DNA of 18,692 nucleotides. Source: JAUXLW01 sp964195005 (lineage in GTDB: Bacteria > Actinomycetota > Acidimicrobiia > Spongiisociales > SHLN01). The notes under the pieces are model-generated. The model had not been told where the DNA came from, made no database searches, and saw only the letters and a list, made by a program, of their open reading frames with translations. Location of the stretch: positions 1 to 18,692 of the forward strand of contig CAXMOO010000067.1 in assembly GCA_964195005.1 (NCBI GenBank), written 5' to 3'. The translations under genes and the position numbers were made by a program. Position 1 is the stretch's first letter. Every line of letters starts with the position of its first letter. Below, piece by piece: positions 1-6,904 of the stretch.

Positions 1-480
1 CACGGCCACGTTGCGGTGCCAGCCGCGGAAGAACAGCGCCCGTCCGATATCGCCGCGGGCGATTGATTCCCTGACGTCCACATGCTGCGGGTCGTAGTGG
101 CGCATCAGGCCCACCTGCACGAGGCGCCGGCGGGCAGCCACCTCAGCGTCGACCACCGAACGGGCGTCGGCCACCGCGGTTGCCAGCGGCTTTTCGCACA
201 GAACGGGCTTGCCCGCCGAGACGCACGCCAGCGTCAGCGCAGCATGGCTTGCGTCAGGACTGGCGATGACCACGGCCTCCACCAACGGATCGGCGATCAG
301 CTCGTAGGCGTCCTCGTGCTCTTTTGCCGCGCACCGGGCGGCAGTGTCTGACAGGCGGCCTTGATCGACGTCCATCACCGCGACCACTCGAGCCGCCGAC
401 GCGGAATGTTGGAGGTTCTCGACGTGGCGCCCTCCCATGCCACCAAGCCCGATTACACCAACAGCGAGTTGGTCGGTCAC
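1..480 (-). CDS. Gfo/Idh/MocA family oxidoreductase, IolG-like (3' end outside window)
   Basis: This is the N-terminal 160 codons of an NAD(P)-dependent dehydrogenase; the gene runs off the left edge. I translated it by hand from a GTG start at 480-478, chosen because a GGGAGAAG Shine-Dalgarno-like sequence lies just upstream. Visible motifs are a Rossmann nucleotide-binding start (VGVIGLGGMGGRHVENL, residues about 6-22), the family motif CEKPLA (about 105-110) and GLMRHYDP (about 130-137), which resembles the segment after the catalytic lysine motif in inositol 2-dehydrogenases. It is divergent from iolB, so a role in inositol or related cyclitol oxidation is likely. The exact substrate cannot be told from a family this broad, especially without the C-terminal half. 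Confidence 0.88.
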   Translation of the reverse strand, partial: MTDQLAVGVIGLGGMGGRHVENLQHSASAARVVAVMDVDQGRLSDTAARCAAKEHEDAYELIADPLVEAVVIASPDASHAALTLACVSAGKPVLCEKPLATAVADARSVVDAEVAARRRLVQVGLMRHYDPQHVDVRESIARGDIGRALFFRGWHRNVAV

Positions 481-519
481 GACTCGCTTCTCCCGGCTCC
501 GAGAAGGGCGGGCCGATTG

Positions 520-532
520 TGTGTCTGACACA
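520..532. promoter_or_regulatory. Palindrome between divergent inositol genes (possible operator)
   Basis: Perfect dyad TGTGTC-T-GACACA, about 40 bases upstream of the dehydrogenase GTG start and about 145 upstream of iolB. Its core TGTCTGACA resembles the TGT-N3-ACA half-sites bound by many GntR-family repressors, a family that includes known iol regulators. A possible -10 box for iolB (TACAAT) lies at 585-590 without a clear -35 box. No regulator gene is in the window, so the binding protein is inference. Confidence 0.35.
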
Positions 533-677
533 TGGCTCGAATATACCGGGCGGGCGGCTCAGAAGACCACCCGGCTGCGGCCGCTACAATCCCCGCCGAA
601 TGGTGGGAGCCGGCCAGTGATCTCAGACCAACAGTTTGGCGACATCGCCGAGACGCCTGATACCCCGCTGCGGGCCG

Positions 678-1517
678 GTGGTTGTGGTTGAACTTCTCAT
701 CCGCTCTGGAAACGGGGCTACCGCTGATGATGCCCTCCTGGTCACGCCCGAGTCCGCCGGCTGGGTCTACTCGGGTCTGCGCATTGTCGAGTTGAGCGAC
801 GAGGCCCGCGACTTCGCCACCGGCCAGGATGAAACCGCCGTGCTTCCTTTGAGGGGAAGCGCCCGTGTGGAGGTCGAAGGACGCACGTACGTCCTCAATG
901 GCCGGAGTGCCATGTTCGGCGAGATAACGGATTTCCTCTACGTTCCCATTGACACCGAGATGAGGATCACCGGCCAGGGTGAGTTCGCCCTCTGTAGCGC
1001 CCGCGCCACTCGCAAGCTGGATCCGGCTTACGTGGCTGCCGAAGAGGTTACGGTCGAGGTGCGGGGCGGAGGAGTGGCTACCAGGCAGATCAACAACTTC
1101 ATGGCAGCCGATGCCTTCGAAGCAGACGCACTGATTGCCGTGGAGGTGATCACGCCGGAAGGAAGCATCTCCTCATACCCTCCGCACAAACACGACGAGC
1201 GGACCGAAGTCGAAACCCAACTCGAGGAAATCTATTACTTTCGGATCTCAGGCAACGACGGCTTCGGGCTCTTCAACGCCTACTCTGCCGACGGCTCGTT
1301 CCATGAGACGACCGAGGTCCACGATGGTGACGCGTTCCTCGTCCCGGAGGGTTTTCACGGCCCCGCGATTGCCCTCCCCGGCTACCACATGTACTACCTG
1401 AACGTAATGGCGGGACCGGAGCGTCTTTGGATGTTCACCGACGACCCGCGTCACGCCTGGCAGCGACAAGTCATCGAAAGCCAGGCTGCAGATCCTCGAC
1501 TGCCCCTGTCGATCTGA
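678..1517 (+). CDS. iolB: 5-deoxy-glucuronate isomerase IolB
   Basis: IolB converts 5-deoxy-glucuronate to 2-deoxy-5-keto-gluconate in the cytosolic myo-inositol pathway. The 279-residue protein is close to the usual family length of about 270. Family landmarks are GWVYSGLRIVEL near the N-terminus, SYPPHKHDE with metal-binding cupin residues around residue 170, EEIYYFR, the stretch from GFHGPAIALPGYHMYYLNVMAGP, and a C-terminal TDDPRHAW. The start is uncertain. The reading frame is open back to a TTG at 636, but those extra residues (MATSPRRLIPRCGP) do not look like the family, and neither that TTG nor the GTGs at 678 and 684 have a good ribosome binding site. I chose 678 on length. It is divergent from an IolG-like dehydrogenase, which supports an inositol catabolic locus extending leftwards. 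Confidence 0.93.
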   Translation: MVVVELLIRSGNGATADDALLVTPESAGWVYSGLRIVELSDEARDFATGQDETAVLPLRGSARVEVEGRTYVLNGRSAMFGEITDFLYVPIDTEMRITGQGEFALCSARATRKLDPAYVAAEEVTVEVRGGGVATRQINNFMAADAFEADALIAVEVITPEGSISSYPPHKHDERTEVETQLEEIYYFRISGNDGFGLFNAYSADGSFHETTEVHDGDAFLVPEGFHGPAIALPGYHMYYLNVMAGPERLWMFTDDPRHAWQRQVIESQAADPRLPLSI

Positions 1518-1854
1518 TTACGCCCCACCAACCCCCTTCCTCGAGGCTCGGCCTCTCGGTCCGTTCACTACCGTTGCTTTTCGCGCTGTCGCCAGCGCGG
1601 CGCGGCAGCTACAGGGATAGACACCAACGTTGCCGAATTCCAACGATCAGGGGCGTAGGTCTCTTTCCTCCCTTCGTGCTCCTCCCACCGAATCCATACG
1701 CGGTGAGCCGTGGCGGGAATAGCTCTGCGCTGGGCATTGTTTCACCCCGAAGCCGGACACCGCGACGGGCTTGCCCGAAGATCCCGAAGGAATTCTCGCC
1801 TCGGCGAGCGTGAGTGGCTGGCTAGAGCTGCAAATCGACGACCAAAGGGCCCAA
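1518..1854. other. 337-base stretch with no convincing gene; one strong hairpin
   Basis: No family-like protein is seen in any frame. The reductase frame is open back to a TTG at 1771, but that extension does not resemble the family. At 1582-1599 there is a 7-bp perfect stem (CGCGCTG, loop TCGC, CAGCGCG) without a T-run after it. It could weakly end iolB transcription but is not a canonical intrinsic terminator. A smaller GAGGC/GCCTC hairpin lies just after iolB, near 1540-1555. I see no clear promoter for the downstream gene. Confidence 0.5.
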
Positions 1855-2262
1855 ATGACCGACTGGAATACAAAGATCATCGACGAGTTCCGCACCAACG
1901 ACGGGAAAGTAGGCGGACAGTTCGAGGGGTTCCCTCTGCTGATCCTTCACAGCACCGGAGCTAAATCCGGGCTCGAACGACTCAATCCTCTGGCATATCG
2001 CGCCGTCAATGGCGGCTACGCCGTGTTTGGCTCCAAGGCCGGAGCTCCCTCTCATCCCGACTGGTTCCACAACCTGGTGGCGAACCCGGAGGCTTCTGTC
2101 GAGGTAGGCACGGAGACCCTGGAAGTCACCGCACGTGTATTGGAGGACGAAGAGCGGGATGCCGTCTGGGACGCCCAGAGTTCTGAACATTCGTTTTTTG
2201 CCGAGTACCAGGAGAAGAGCGGTCGGCAGATTCCGGTAGTGCTCCTGACGCCCGGCTCCTAG
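1855..2262 (+). CDS. Nitroreductase family deazaflavin (F420)-dependent oxidoreductase, Ddn-like
   Basis: A 135-residue protein of the Ddn/FDR-A split-barrel family, which in actinobacteria binds coenzyme F420 and reduces quinones or nitro compounds. The order of blocks is characteristic: MTDWNTKIIDEFRTNDGKVGG at the N-terminus, PLLILHSTGAKSG (F420-phosphate binding region, about residues 28-40), FGSKAGAPSHPDWFHNLVANPEASVEVG (about 56-84), and IPVVLLTP at the end. I chose ATG 1855 over an in-frame TTG at 1771 because AAAGGG precedes it at good spacing and because homologs start at this point. Its TAG stop overlaps the stop of the convergent whiB gene by four bases. The natural substrate cannot be told. 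The gene suggests that the organism makes F420. Confidence 0.9.
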   Translation: MTDWNTKIIDEFRTNDGKVGGQFEGFPLLILHSTGAKSGLERLNPLAYRAVNGGYAVFGSKAGAPSHPDWFHNLVANPEASVEVGTETLEVTARVLEDEERDAVWDAQSSEHSFFAEYQEKSGRQIPVVLLTPGS

Positions 2263-2534
2263 CTGGCGCGCCTGCGGCGCTGTGCCAGCCAGCGCTTGCG
2301 GTAACGGCGCCGCTCGTCTTCGGGGAACCCGCCCCACAGCCCTGCTTCCTGATTGGTTTGCAGGGCGTATTCGAGGCACTCCTGCTGGACGGTGCAGGAG
2401 GAGCAGATGGCTTTGGCGCGGCCGATGGAATCGAGGGCATTACCGGTGGTACCGGTTGGGAAGAAGAGCTCGGGATCAGATGAGCGACACGCCGCTACTT
2501 CCTGCCAAAGGCCCCTCTCCGCCGCGATAGCCAT
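2259..2534 (-). CDS. whiB: WhiB-family iron-sulfur transcriptional regulator, WhiB1-like
   Basis: A 91-residue regulator specific to actinobacteria. The four cluster-binding cysteines are C16, C44, C47 and C53 (C-X27-C-X2-C-X5-C), which should hold a [4Fe-4S] cluster that responds to NO or O2. They are followed by the beta-turn motif GLWGG (65-69) and a very basic C-terminus (RRRYRKRWLAQRRRR) suited to DNA contact. WACRSSDPELFFP-like and TNQEAGLWGGFPEDERR-like stretches make it closest, by eye, to WhiB1/WblE, which binds the housekeeping sigma factor. The ATG start has an excellent AGGAGG at 2539-2544 (complement). A 24-bp palindrome lies 17 bases upstream of the start. Its stop codon shares the bases CTAG with that of the convergent reductase gene. 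Confidence 0.95.
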   Translation of the reverse strand: MAIAAERGLWQEVAACRSSDPELFFPTGTTGNALDSIGRAKAICSSCTVQQECLEYALQTNQEAGLWGGFPEDERRRYRKRWLAQRRRRAS

Positions 2535-2551
2535 CCAACCTCCTCAAGTAG

Positions 2552-2575
2552 ACATTGTGAACAGTTTCACAATGT
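2552..2575. promoter_or_regulatory. Perfect 24-bp palindrome upstream of whiB: CRP-type or Rex-type operator
   Basis: The arms ACATTGTGAA and TTCACAATGT match perfectly around the 4-base spacer CAGT. The site satisfies the CRP consensus (TGTGA-N6-TCACA) and equally the Rex consensus (TTGTGAA-N4-TTCACAA). On the minus strand a possible -35 TTGCGG and -10 CACAAT (18-base spacer) would place the palindrome over the core promoter, a repressor-like position. If the transcript starts upstream of it, the same bases would form a 10-bp RNA hairpin before the Shine-Dalgarno. The site is seen directly; the identity of its binding protein is inference. Confidence 0.7.
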
Positions 2576-2701
2576 GCCCGCAAAAAGATACGCCGCCTTC
2601 GACCGGCCAAAGGTACTGAGGACCAGGAGTCGAGGCAAAGGTTTTTTTTCGCGACTGAGGTCAGCGGCTACCACGACGTCCTCGGGTACCCTTCCACCGC
2701 T

Positions 2702-3160
2702 ATGAGCATCCAGGAAGACTTGGCGGCCGAATTGAAGGACGCCCTCAAGGCCAAGGACCAGCCGCGCAAGAATGCGATCCGCTCGGTCGAAACCGACGTT
2801 GCGCGCGCCAAGTCCGAACCCGGATTCGATGGGGAAGTCGGCGACGACCTCTACCTGACAGTTATCGCCGGCTACGTGAAGAAGATGACCAAAGCCATCA
2901 CCGAGTACGAGGGCCTCGGCGAGAGAGGCCAGGAGATGGCCGCCAAATTGAGGTACGAAACTGATTACCTTTCCCGGTGGCTTCCCCAGAAACTGAGCGA
3001 GGAGGCCACCCGCGACCTCGTTACGGCGGCCATCAGCGAACTGGGCATCGACGACCCCAAGCAGGCCGGCCGGGTAATGGGCCACATCATGCAAGCTCAC
3101 AAGAGTGACGTTGACGGTTCAATGGTGAAGCGGCTTGTCGACGAAGCGCTGGGTGGCTGA
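2702..3160 (+). CDS. yqeY: GatB/YqeY domain-containing protein
   Basis: A 152-residue stand-alone YqeY protein, related to the tail domain of the GatB subunit of tRNA-dependent amidotransferase. The biological role of the stand-alone form is poorly known. The family pattern is clear: MSIQEDLAAELKDALKAKD at the N-terminus, RKNAIRSVETDVARAKSE, a region rich in helices with KMTKAITEYEGLGE, then Y(L)SRWLPQKLSEE (about residues 97-109) and GRVMGHIMQAHKSDVDGSMVKRLVDE at the end. The ATG has no Shine-Dalgarno sequence. A TACCCT a few bases upstream could be the -10 box of a leaderless transcript. The downstream ligase starts inside or just after its 3' end, suggesting a two-gene unit. Confidence 0.93.
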   Translation: MSIQEDLAAELKDALKAKDQPRKNAIRSVETDVARAKSEPGFDGEVGDDLYLTVIAGYVKKMTKAITEYEGLGERGQEMAAKLRYETDYLSRWLPQKLSEEATRDLVTAAISELGIDDPKQAGRVMGHIMQAHKSDVDGSMVKRLVDEALGG

Positions 3161-4118
3161 GCTACCCACCTATGAACCGATGGCGGCCACCAGGTGGCCG
3201 CGGGCATTCTCCGCTCCCGGGTGGGCTTTTGAAGTCAAGTGGGACGGCGTGAGAGCGATCGCCTCGTGGGACGGCGACAAGCTAGTTATCAGGAGTCGCC
3301 GGGGACGCGATATCACTCCCACCTACCCGGATCTGAGGTGGTCGGGCTCGGGTCCCCCGGCAATTCTCGACGGTGAGATCGTCGCCCTCGACGCTGCCGG
3401 GCGCCCGTCCTTCGGCCAATTGCAGCAACGCATGAACCTACGCCGCGGCGCCCCTGCAGCCGCCGACATCCCCGTCTCGTTCATGGTGTTCGACCTCCTC
3501 TACCTGGAGTCGCCGCTCATCGGCGAGCCATGGAAGGAGCGACGCCGCCAACTTGAAACGCTGGCGTTACCTCCTCCATACGTCGTACCGGATCTGGTGA
3601 TGGAAGACGGCGAAACCCTGTGGGAGGCGATTCGTCAACAAGAGTTGGAGGGAATGGTGGCTAAGCGAGTTGAATCGCCATACCTTCCCGGGGCTCGCTC
3701 CCGGGACTGGCGAAAGGTCTCCAGGGTCGAACAGGTCCGGGCCGTGGTGGGAGGTTTCACTGCCGGAGAGGGATCGCGAACCGACACCTTCGGCTCCATG
3801 TTGCTGGGCCTAACCGATGGCGACCGGCTCCGCCACATTGGCTCCGTCGGTACCGGTTTCGATCACTCCACTCTGCACGCCATCCGCCAGGCCCTCGACC
3901 AGATGGTCATTGCCCGGTCGCCCTTCCACGACGACTCCGAAATTCCGGTCGACGCCACCTTCGTCGACCCGCAGCTGGTGGCGATGGTCGAGTTCAAGGA
4001 ATGGACCAGGGCCGGAAAGCTACGCGCGCCGTCATTCAAAGGCTTCGCCGATGACCCGCCCGAAGCGGCTACGTGGCAGGAGGAGGGACCACCAACACCC
4101 AGAACGGAATCCGGGTGA
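3153..4118 (+). CDS. ATP-dependent DNA ligase, stand-alone LigD ligase domain type
   Basis: About 321 residues with the nucleotidyltransferase motifs of ATP-dependent DNA ligases: motif I KWDGVR with the adenylated lysine near residue 29, motif III FMVFDLLYL, motif IV EGMVAKR, and motif V near DWRKVSR, followed by an OB-fold domain (AVVGGFTAGEG, LVAMVEFKEWT). It corresponds to the ligase domain of LigD or to mycobacterial LigC, without the polymerase and phosphoesterase domains of full LigD. It should seal double-strand breaks together with the Ku protein encoded 370 bases away on the other strand. The start is unsettled: GTG 3153 overlaps the yqeY stop by 8 bases, while TTG 3135 and ATG 3180 are also in frame, none with a good ribosome binding site. 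Its last 50 bases overlap the convergent DUF6941-like gene. Confidence 0.93.
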   Translation: MAELPTYEPMAATRWPRAFSAPGWAFEVKWDGVRAIASWDGDKLVIRSRRGRDITPTYPDLRWSGSGPPAILDGEIVALDAAGRPSFGQLQQRMNLRRGAPAAADIPVSFMVFDLLYLESPLIGEPWKERRRQLETLALPPPYVVPDLVMEDGETLWEAIRQQELEGMVAKRVESPYLPGARSRDWRKVSRVEQVRAVVGGFTAGEGSRTDTFGSMLLGLTDGDRLRHIGSVGTGFDHSTLHAIRQALDQMVIARSPFHDDSEIPVDATFVDPQLVAMVEFKEWTRAGKLRAPSFKGFADDPPEAATWQEEGPPTPRTESG

Positions 4119-4488
4119 CCTCCTGGTCGCCGTGACTGACCCGAAACACGTAGCCCTTCTCCTCGGGAAACCTCAGGTCGAAGAAGGGGATCGCCAGCGG
4201 AACCACGCTGCGCTGTCCCGGCCGGTGCGTGGAAGCCTCCCCGACCCGGAGGGTGCCGACGGCCCTGGCACCAAGCGGTTTCATGTCCTCATCCATGAGA
4301 GTGACTTCGATGTTGAGGTCGGTGTCTCGCTCGGCAGGTTCTACTTCGGCAACCAGCACCACCGACAAGGCCTTGTGGACGGCGGGGACGCTGCGAGTTC
4401 GGATGGTGTCGAAACCGCCTCCGAGAACGAATAGTTTCCCTGAATGAACCTGGGCCTGGTCGGCGAGCATGGCCGAGCTGATCCTCAC
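4069..4488 (-). CDS. DUF6941-like protein of unknown function
   Basis: A 139-residue protein that begins MRISSAMLADQAQVHSGKLFVLGGGFDTI, a start I associate with the DUF6941 family, which has no known function. The rest looks like a beta-rich fold (alternating strands with VVLVAEVEP, NIEVTLMDED, PFFDLRFPEEKGYVFRV), with no signal peptide, membrane segment or catalytic motif visible. The start is a GTG whose bases overlap the ku stop codon as GTGA, so translation is probably coupled to ku. Its 3' end runs 50 bases into the convergent ligase gene. Being tied to ku suggests co-expression but does not show a repair role. Confidence 0.75.
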   Translation of the reverse strand: MRISSAMLADQAQVHSGKLFVLGGGFDTIRTRSVPAVHKALSVVLVAEVEPAERDTDLNIEVTLMDEDMKPLGARAVGTLRVGEASTHRPGQRSVVPLAIPFFDLRFPEEKGYVFRVSHGDQEVTRIPFWVLVVPPPAT

Positions 4489-5267
4489 CCGGCCTTCTTC
4501 TTGGCCTTCGTGGCCTCGACGCTCGCCTTGAGGGCATCGAGCAGGTCGATCACCTTGGTGGGCTCGGGGCTTTCGGGGGCAACGATTTCTCGCCCGGCAA
4601 TCTTGGCCTGAGCCATCTCCTCCACCGCCTCGCGGCTGGCATCATTCCACATCGAAGGATCAAAATCCGCCGAAAGGTTGTCGATGATCATCGCCGCCAT
4701 CTTGAGTTCCTCGTCCGACGGCTCCACCTTTTCCTCCAGGGCTTCAAATGCCGGCTCCCTGACCTCGTCGGGCCACCACATGGTTTCGAGAACCAACACG
4801 TCGTCTTCGGGACGCACCACGGAGAGGTACTCCCGCTCGCGAATCGCCACTTTGGCGACACCCACTTTGCCCTGATCCCTGAGGGCATTGAGCAAGATGC
4901 TGTAGGCCTTCACTCCCCCCTTTTCCGGCGCCAGGTAGTAGGACTTCTTGAAGTAGATCGGGTCGATGTCCGCTTGATCGACGAACTGAACCACATCAAC
5001 CGTTCCGGCCAGAGCTTTGCCGATGGCGTTGAGCTCCTCCTTGGTAAATACGACGTACTTACCCTTCTCGAATTCGTAGCCCCGAACAATCTTCTCGTAT
5101 GGCACCTCTTCGCCGTCGAGCTCGGCGACCCGCTTGTACTTGATAGGACTGTGGTCGCCTTCGCGTAACTGCCGAAAGGACGCCTTCTTGTCCTCGGTAG
5201 CGCTGTAGAGGCCGACGGGGATGGTCACGAGGCCGAAGGAAATGGCCCCTTTCCAGATGGACTGCAT
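4485..5267 (-). CDS. ku: Ku protein (non-homologous end joining)
   Basis: Bacterial Ku of 260 residues, a normal length. It forms a homodimeric ring on double-strand break ends and recruits LigD. The start MQSIWKGAISFGLVTIPVGLYSATEDKK is diagnostic, followed by the Ku beta-barrel core (RGYEFEKGKYVVFTKEEL, FKKSYYLAPEKGGVKAYSILLNAL, REREYLSVVRPEDDVLVLETMWW) and a lysine-rich C-terminal tail (ASVEATKAKKKAG), typical of tails that add DNA affinity. The ATG is preceded by AAGGAG at good spacing. The DUF6941-like gene follows with a 4-base GTGA overlap, and the ligase gene is convergent. The divergent neighbour is kynureninase, with 154 bases between the starts. Confidence 0.97.
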   Translation of the reverse strand: MQSIWKGAISFGLVTIPVGLYSATEDKKASFRQLREGDHSPIKYKRVAELDGEEVPYEKIVRGYEFEKGKYVVFTKEELNAIGKALAGTVDVVQFVDQADIDPIYFKKSYYLAPEKGGVKAYSILLNALRDQGKVGVAKVAIREREYLSVVRPEDDVLVLETMWWPDEVREPAFEALEEKVEPSDEELKMAAMIIDNLSADFDPSMWNDASREAVEEMAQAKIAGREIVAPESPEPTKVIDLLDALKASVEATKAKKKAG

Positions 5268-5421
5268 GTGTCTGCTCCTTGATTCCGTGCGATCCCGATT
5301 GGTTCGCGAAATCGAGACAATGTTACTTGGGAAGGCCGCCGGTGGGAACCGATGCTCACTGATGTGACACCGCTGAGCAATCAGGTGTGACGAGCGATCC
5401 GATCCGGTTTAGCGTGCTCCC

Positions 5422-6669
5422 ATGATCAACCGGGGACAGGCGCAGGCCCTCGACCAGGCCGATCCGCTGCGGGAGTTTGCGGATCTGTTTGTCGTAACCG
5501 ACCCGAACCTGATCTACCTCGACGGCAACTCTCTCGGGAGGCAGCCCGGCACCGCCGCCGGGTTGGTCACGGCCGCCATGGACCGATGGGCCGATGAGCT
5601 GGTGGGAGCCTGGCGCAGCAGATGGATCGACCTGCCACGCCAGGTTGGGGCCGCGCTGGCGCCGCTGGTTGGTGCCGACCCCGCCGACGTGATGATTACC
5701 GACCAGACCACCGTCAACCTCTACAAGCTGGCCGCGGCGGCGATGACTGCCAGGCCCGAACGCCACGACATCATCACCCATGCCGGCAACTTCCCCTCCG
5801 ATCTGTACGTTCTCAACAGCCTGGCGGTTACGAGCGGTGGGGCACTGCGGGTGGTGGAGCACGACTCGATCGATGGCGTCAGCGCCGACGCCATCGGCCA
5901 TGCGGTCGACGATCACGTGGCTCTAGTCAGCCTGTCTCACGTCGATTTCAGATCAGGGTCCATCGCCGACCTGCCCCGCATAACCGACATTGCCCACGAA
6001 GCCGGAGCCCTGGTTCTCTGGGACCTGAGCCACTCGGTGGGAGTCATACCCACCGACCTCAAGGCCGCGGGAGTCGACCTGGCAGTGGGTTGCACTTACA
6101 AGTACCTCAACGGTGGGCCGGGTGCGCCCGCATTCCTCTATGTCTCCCCGGACCTGCAGGCCGAAATCGTCCAGCCCATTCAGGGTTGGTTCGGCCACGA
6201 AGACATGTTCGCGTTCGACCCCACCTACAGTCCGGCGGCCGACATAAGGCGTTTCGCAGTCGGTACCCCTCCCATCCTGTCGCTCATAGCCGCCGGCGCT
6301 GGAATCGACGTGACCGTCGAGGCAGGAGTCGCGGCCATCCGGGAAAAGAGCATGGCGCTCACATCGTTGCAAATGGATCTCTTCGACGATCAATTGGCTA
6401 CGCGGGGCTTCGAGCTGGCAACGCCACGCGATCCCGCCAAACGGGGTGGCCACGTCAGCCTCAGCCATCCCGACGCCTATCGGATTAGCCGGGCCATGAT
6501 CGAACACGGCGTCATACCGGACTTCCGAGCCCCCAATGTGATCCGCCTTGGGCTCTCTCCCCTCTACACGTCGTTCACCCATGTCTGGGATGCCACCCGC
6601 CGGCTGGCAACCCTCATGGACGAGGGGGCGCACACCCGCGTTGAAGGTGACCGCACCGGCGTTAGCTAG
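5422..6669 (+). CDS. kynU: Kynureninase
   Basis: A PLP-dependent hydrolase that splits L-kynurenine into anthranilate and alanine (or 3-hydroxykynurenine into 3-hydroxyanthranilate) in tryptophan degradation. The 415 residues are full length. Seen: YLDGNSLGRQP (about 32-42), HAGNFPSDLYV (about 120-130, cofactor phosphate region), DLSHSVGV (201-208), the Schiff-base lysine K227 in GCTYKYLNGGPGAPAFLYV, GWFGH (255-259), and RRFAVGTPP (277-284). No other kynurenine-pathway gene is in the window. A Shine-Dalgarno is not evident before the ATG, so a leaderless transcript is possible. The TAG stop coincides exactly with the left end of the first 163-bp repeat. The C-terminal tail after LATLMDEG looks unconserved, but nothing essential is lost. 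Confidence 0.96.
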   Translation: MINRGQAQALDQADPLREFADLFVVTDPNLIYLDGNSLGRQPGTAAGLVTAAMDRWADELVGAWRSRWIDLPRQVGAALAPLVGADPADVMITDQTTVNLYKLAAAAMTARPERHDIITHAGNFPSDLYVLNSLAVTSGGALRVVEHDSIDGVSADAIGHAVDDHVALVSLSHVDFRSGSIADLPRITDIAHEAGALVLWDLSHSVGVIPTDLKAAGVDLAVGCTYKYLNGGPGAPAFLYVSPDLQAEIVQPIQGWFGHEDMFAFDPTYSPAADIRRFAVGTPPILSLIAAGAGIDVTVEAGVAAIREKSMALTSLQMDLFDDQLATRGFELATPRDPAKRGGHVSLSHPDAYRISRAMIEHGVIPDFRAPNVIRLGLSPLYTSFTHVWDATRRLATLMDEGAHTRVEGDRTGVS

Positions 6670-6829
6670 TGCTCTGTCCAGGGACGTTGGCGATGTTGAG
6701 GGCGAGTCAGAGGCGGTGCTGGGAAGGACGCAGGACGAAGGCGCACTTGACGTGCGTCGAGGACGAGGACGCATCCAGCGGCGTCACTGGCCGTCCTGAA
6801 CGCGGCAAACGTTACTGGTCGGGGCACTA
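6667..6829 (+). mobile_element. 163-bp MITE-like repeat, copy 1 (after kynU)
   Basis: A non-coding repeat bounded by TA on each side. Its terminal inverted repeats start TAGTGCTCTGTCCAG at the left and end CTGGTCGGGGCACTA at the right; about 22 positions can be aligned with a few mismatches. It matches the copy at 15414-15576 at 155 of 163 positions with no gaps. The middle 90 bases (6718-6807) are identical and the differences cluster in the arms. The TA boundary and short inverted ends are those of a MITE moved by an IS630/Tc1-mariner type transposase; a CTAG target is an alternative, since both sides read CTAG here. No transposase is in the window. The first three bases are the stop codon of kynU. 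Confidence 0.85.
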
Positions 6830-6837
6830 GCGACGGC

Positions 6838-6866
6838 TTGACGTGTTGGCTCCCTCCCACCAAACT
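6838..6866 (+). promoter_or_regulatory. Putative promoter of the cimA leader
   Basis: A good -35 hexamer TTGACG (6838-6843), 17 bases of spacing and a moderate -10 CAAACT (6861-6866). Transcription would start about 6873-6875, on or next to the GTG of the leader peptide, giving a leaderless leader mRNA. It begins only 9 bases after the 163-bp repeat. A C-rich CCCTCC (6852-6857) within it is complementary to the 3' arm of the terminator, which matters only if longer transcripts exist. Confidence 0.5.
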
Positions 6867-6874
6867 AGCTGCCT

Positions 6875-6904
6875 GTGAAAAACGCCCCGATCAACATTTT
6901 GTAG
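6875..6904 (+). CDS. Leader peptide MKNAPINIL of the cimA attenuator
   Basis: A 9-codon open frame, GTG to TAG, reading MKNAPINIL. Two of its last four codons are isoleucine (ATC, ATT) and the last is leucine (TTG), the expected signal in front of a branched-chain amino acid gene. It has no Shine-Dalgarno but sits where transcription from the predicted promoter would begin, so it could be read as a leaderless message. Its stop codon ends on the first base of a perfect hairpin, which is followed by an intrinsic terminator and then cimA. Such a short frame could arise by chance; position and codon content are what make it credible. Confidence 0.6.
   Translation: MKNAPINIL

Noticed and set aside
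1582..1599. Hairpin after iolB as an intrinsic terminator
   Set aside because: The stem is good but no T-run follows on either strand, so it is recorded only as a structure within the gene-free stretch.
5622..6488. Long plus-strand open frame inside kynU, and a similar one at 6964-7872 inside cimA
   Set aside because: They run in a different frame over well-identified enzymes, with Arg/Pro/Gly-rich sequence typical of GC-rich shadow frames.
6666..6863. Minus-strand frame crossing the 163-bp repeat (also 15413-15856), with nearly the same protein in both copies
   Set aside because: The similarity only reflects the DNA repeat; several frames of the repeat are open, the amino-acid makeup is rich in R, P and S as in random GC-rich reverse frames, and there is no ribosome binding site.
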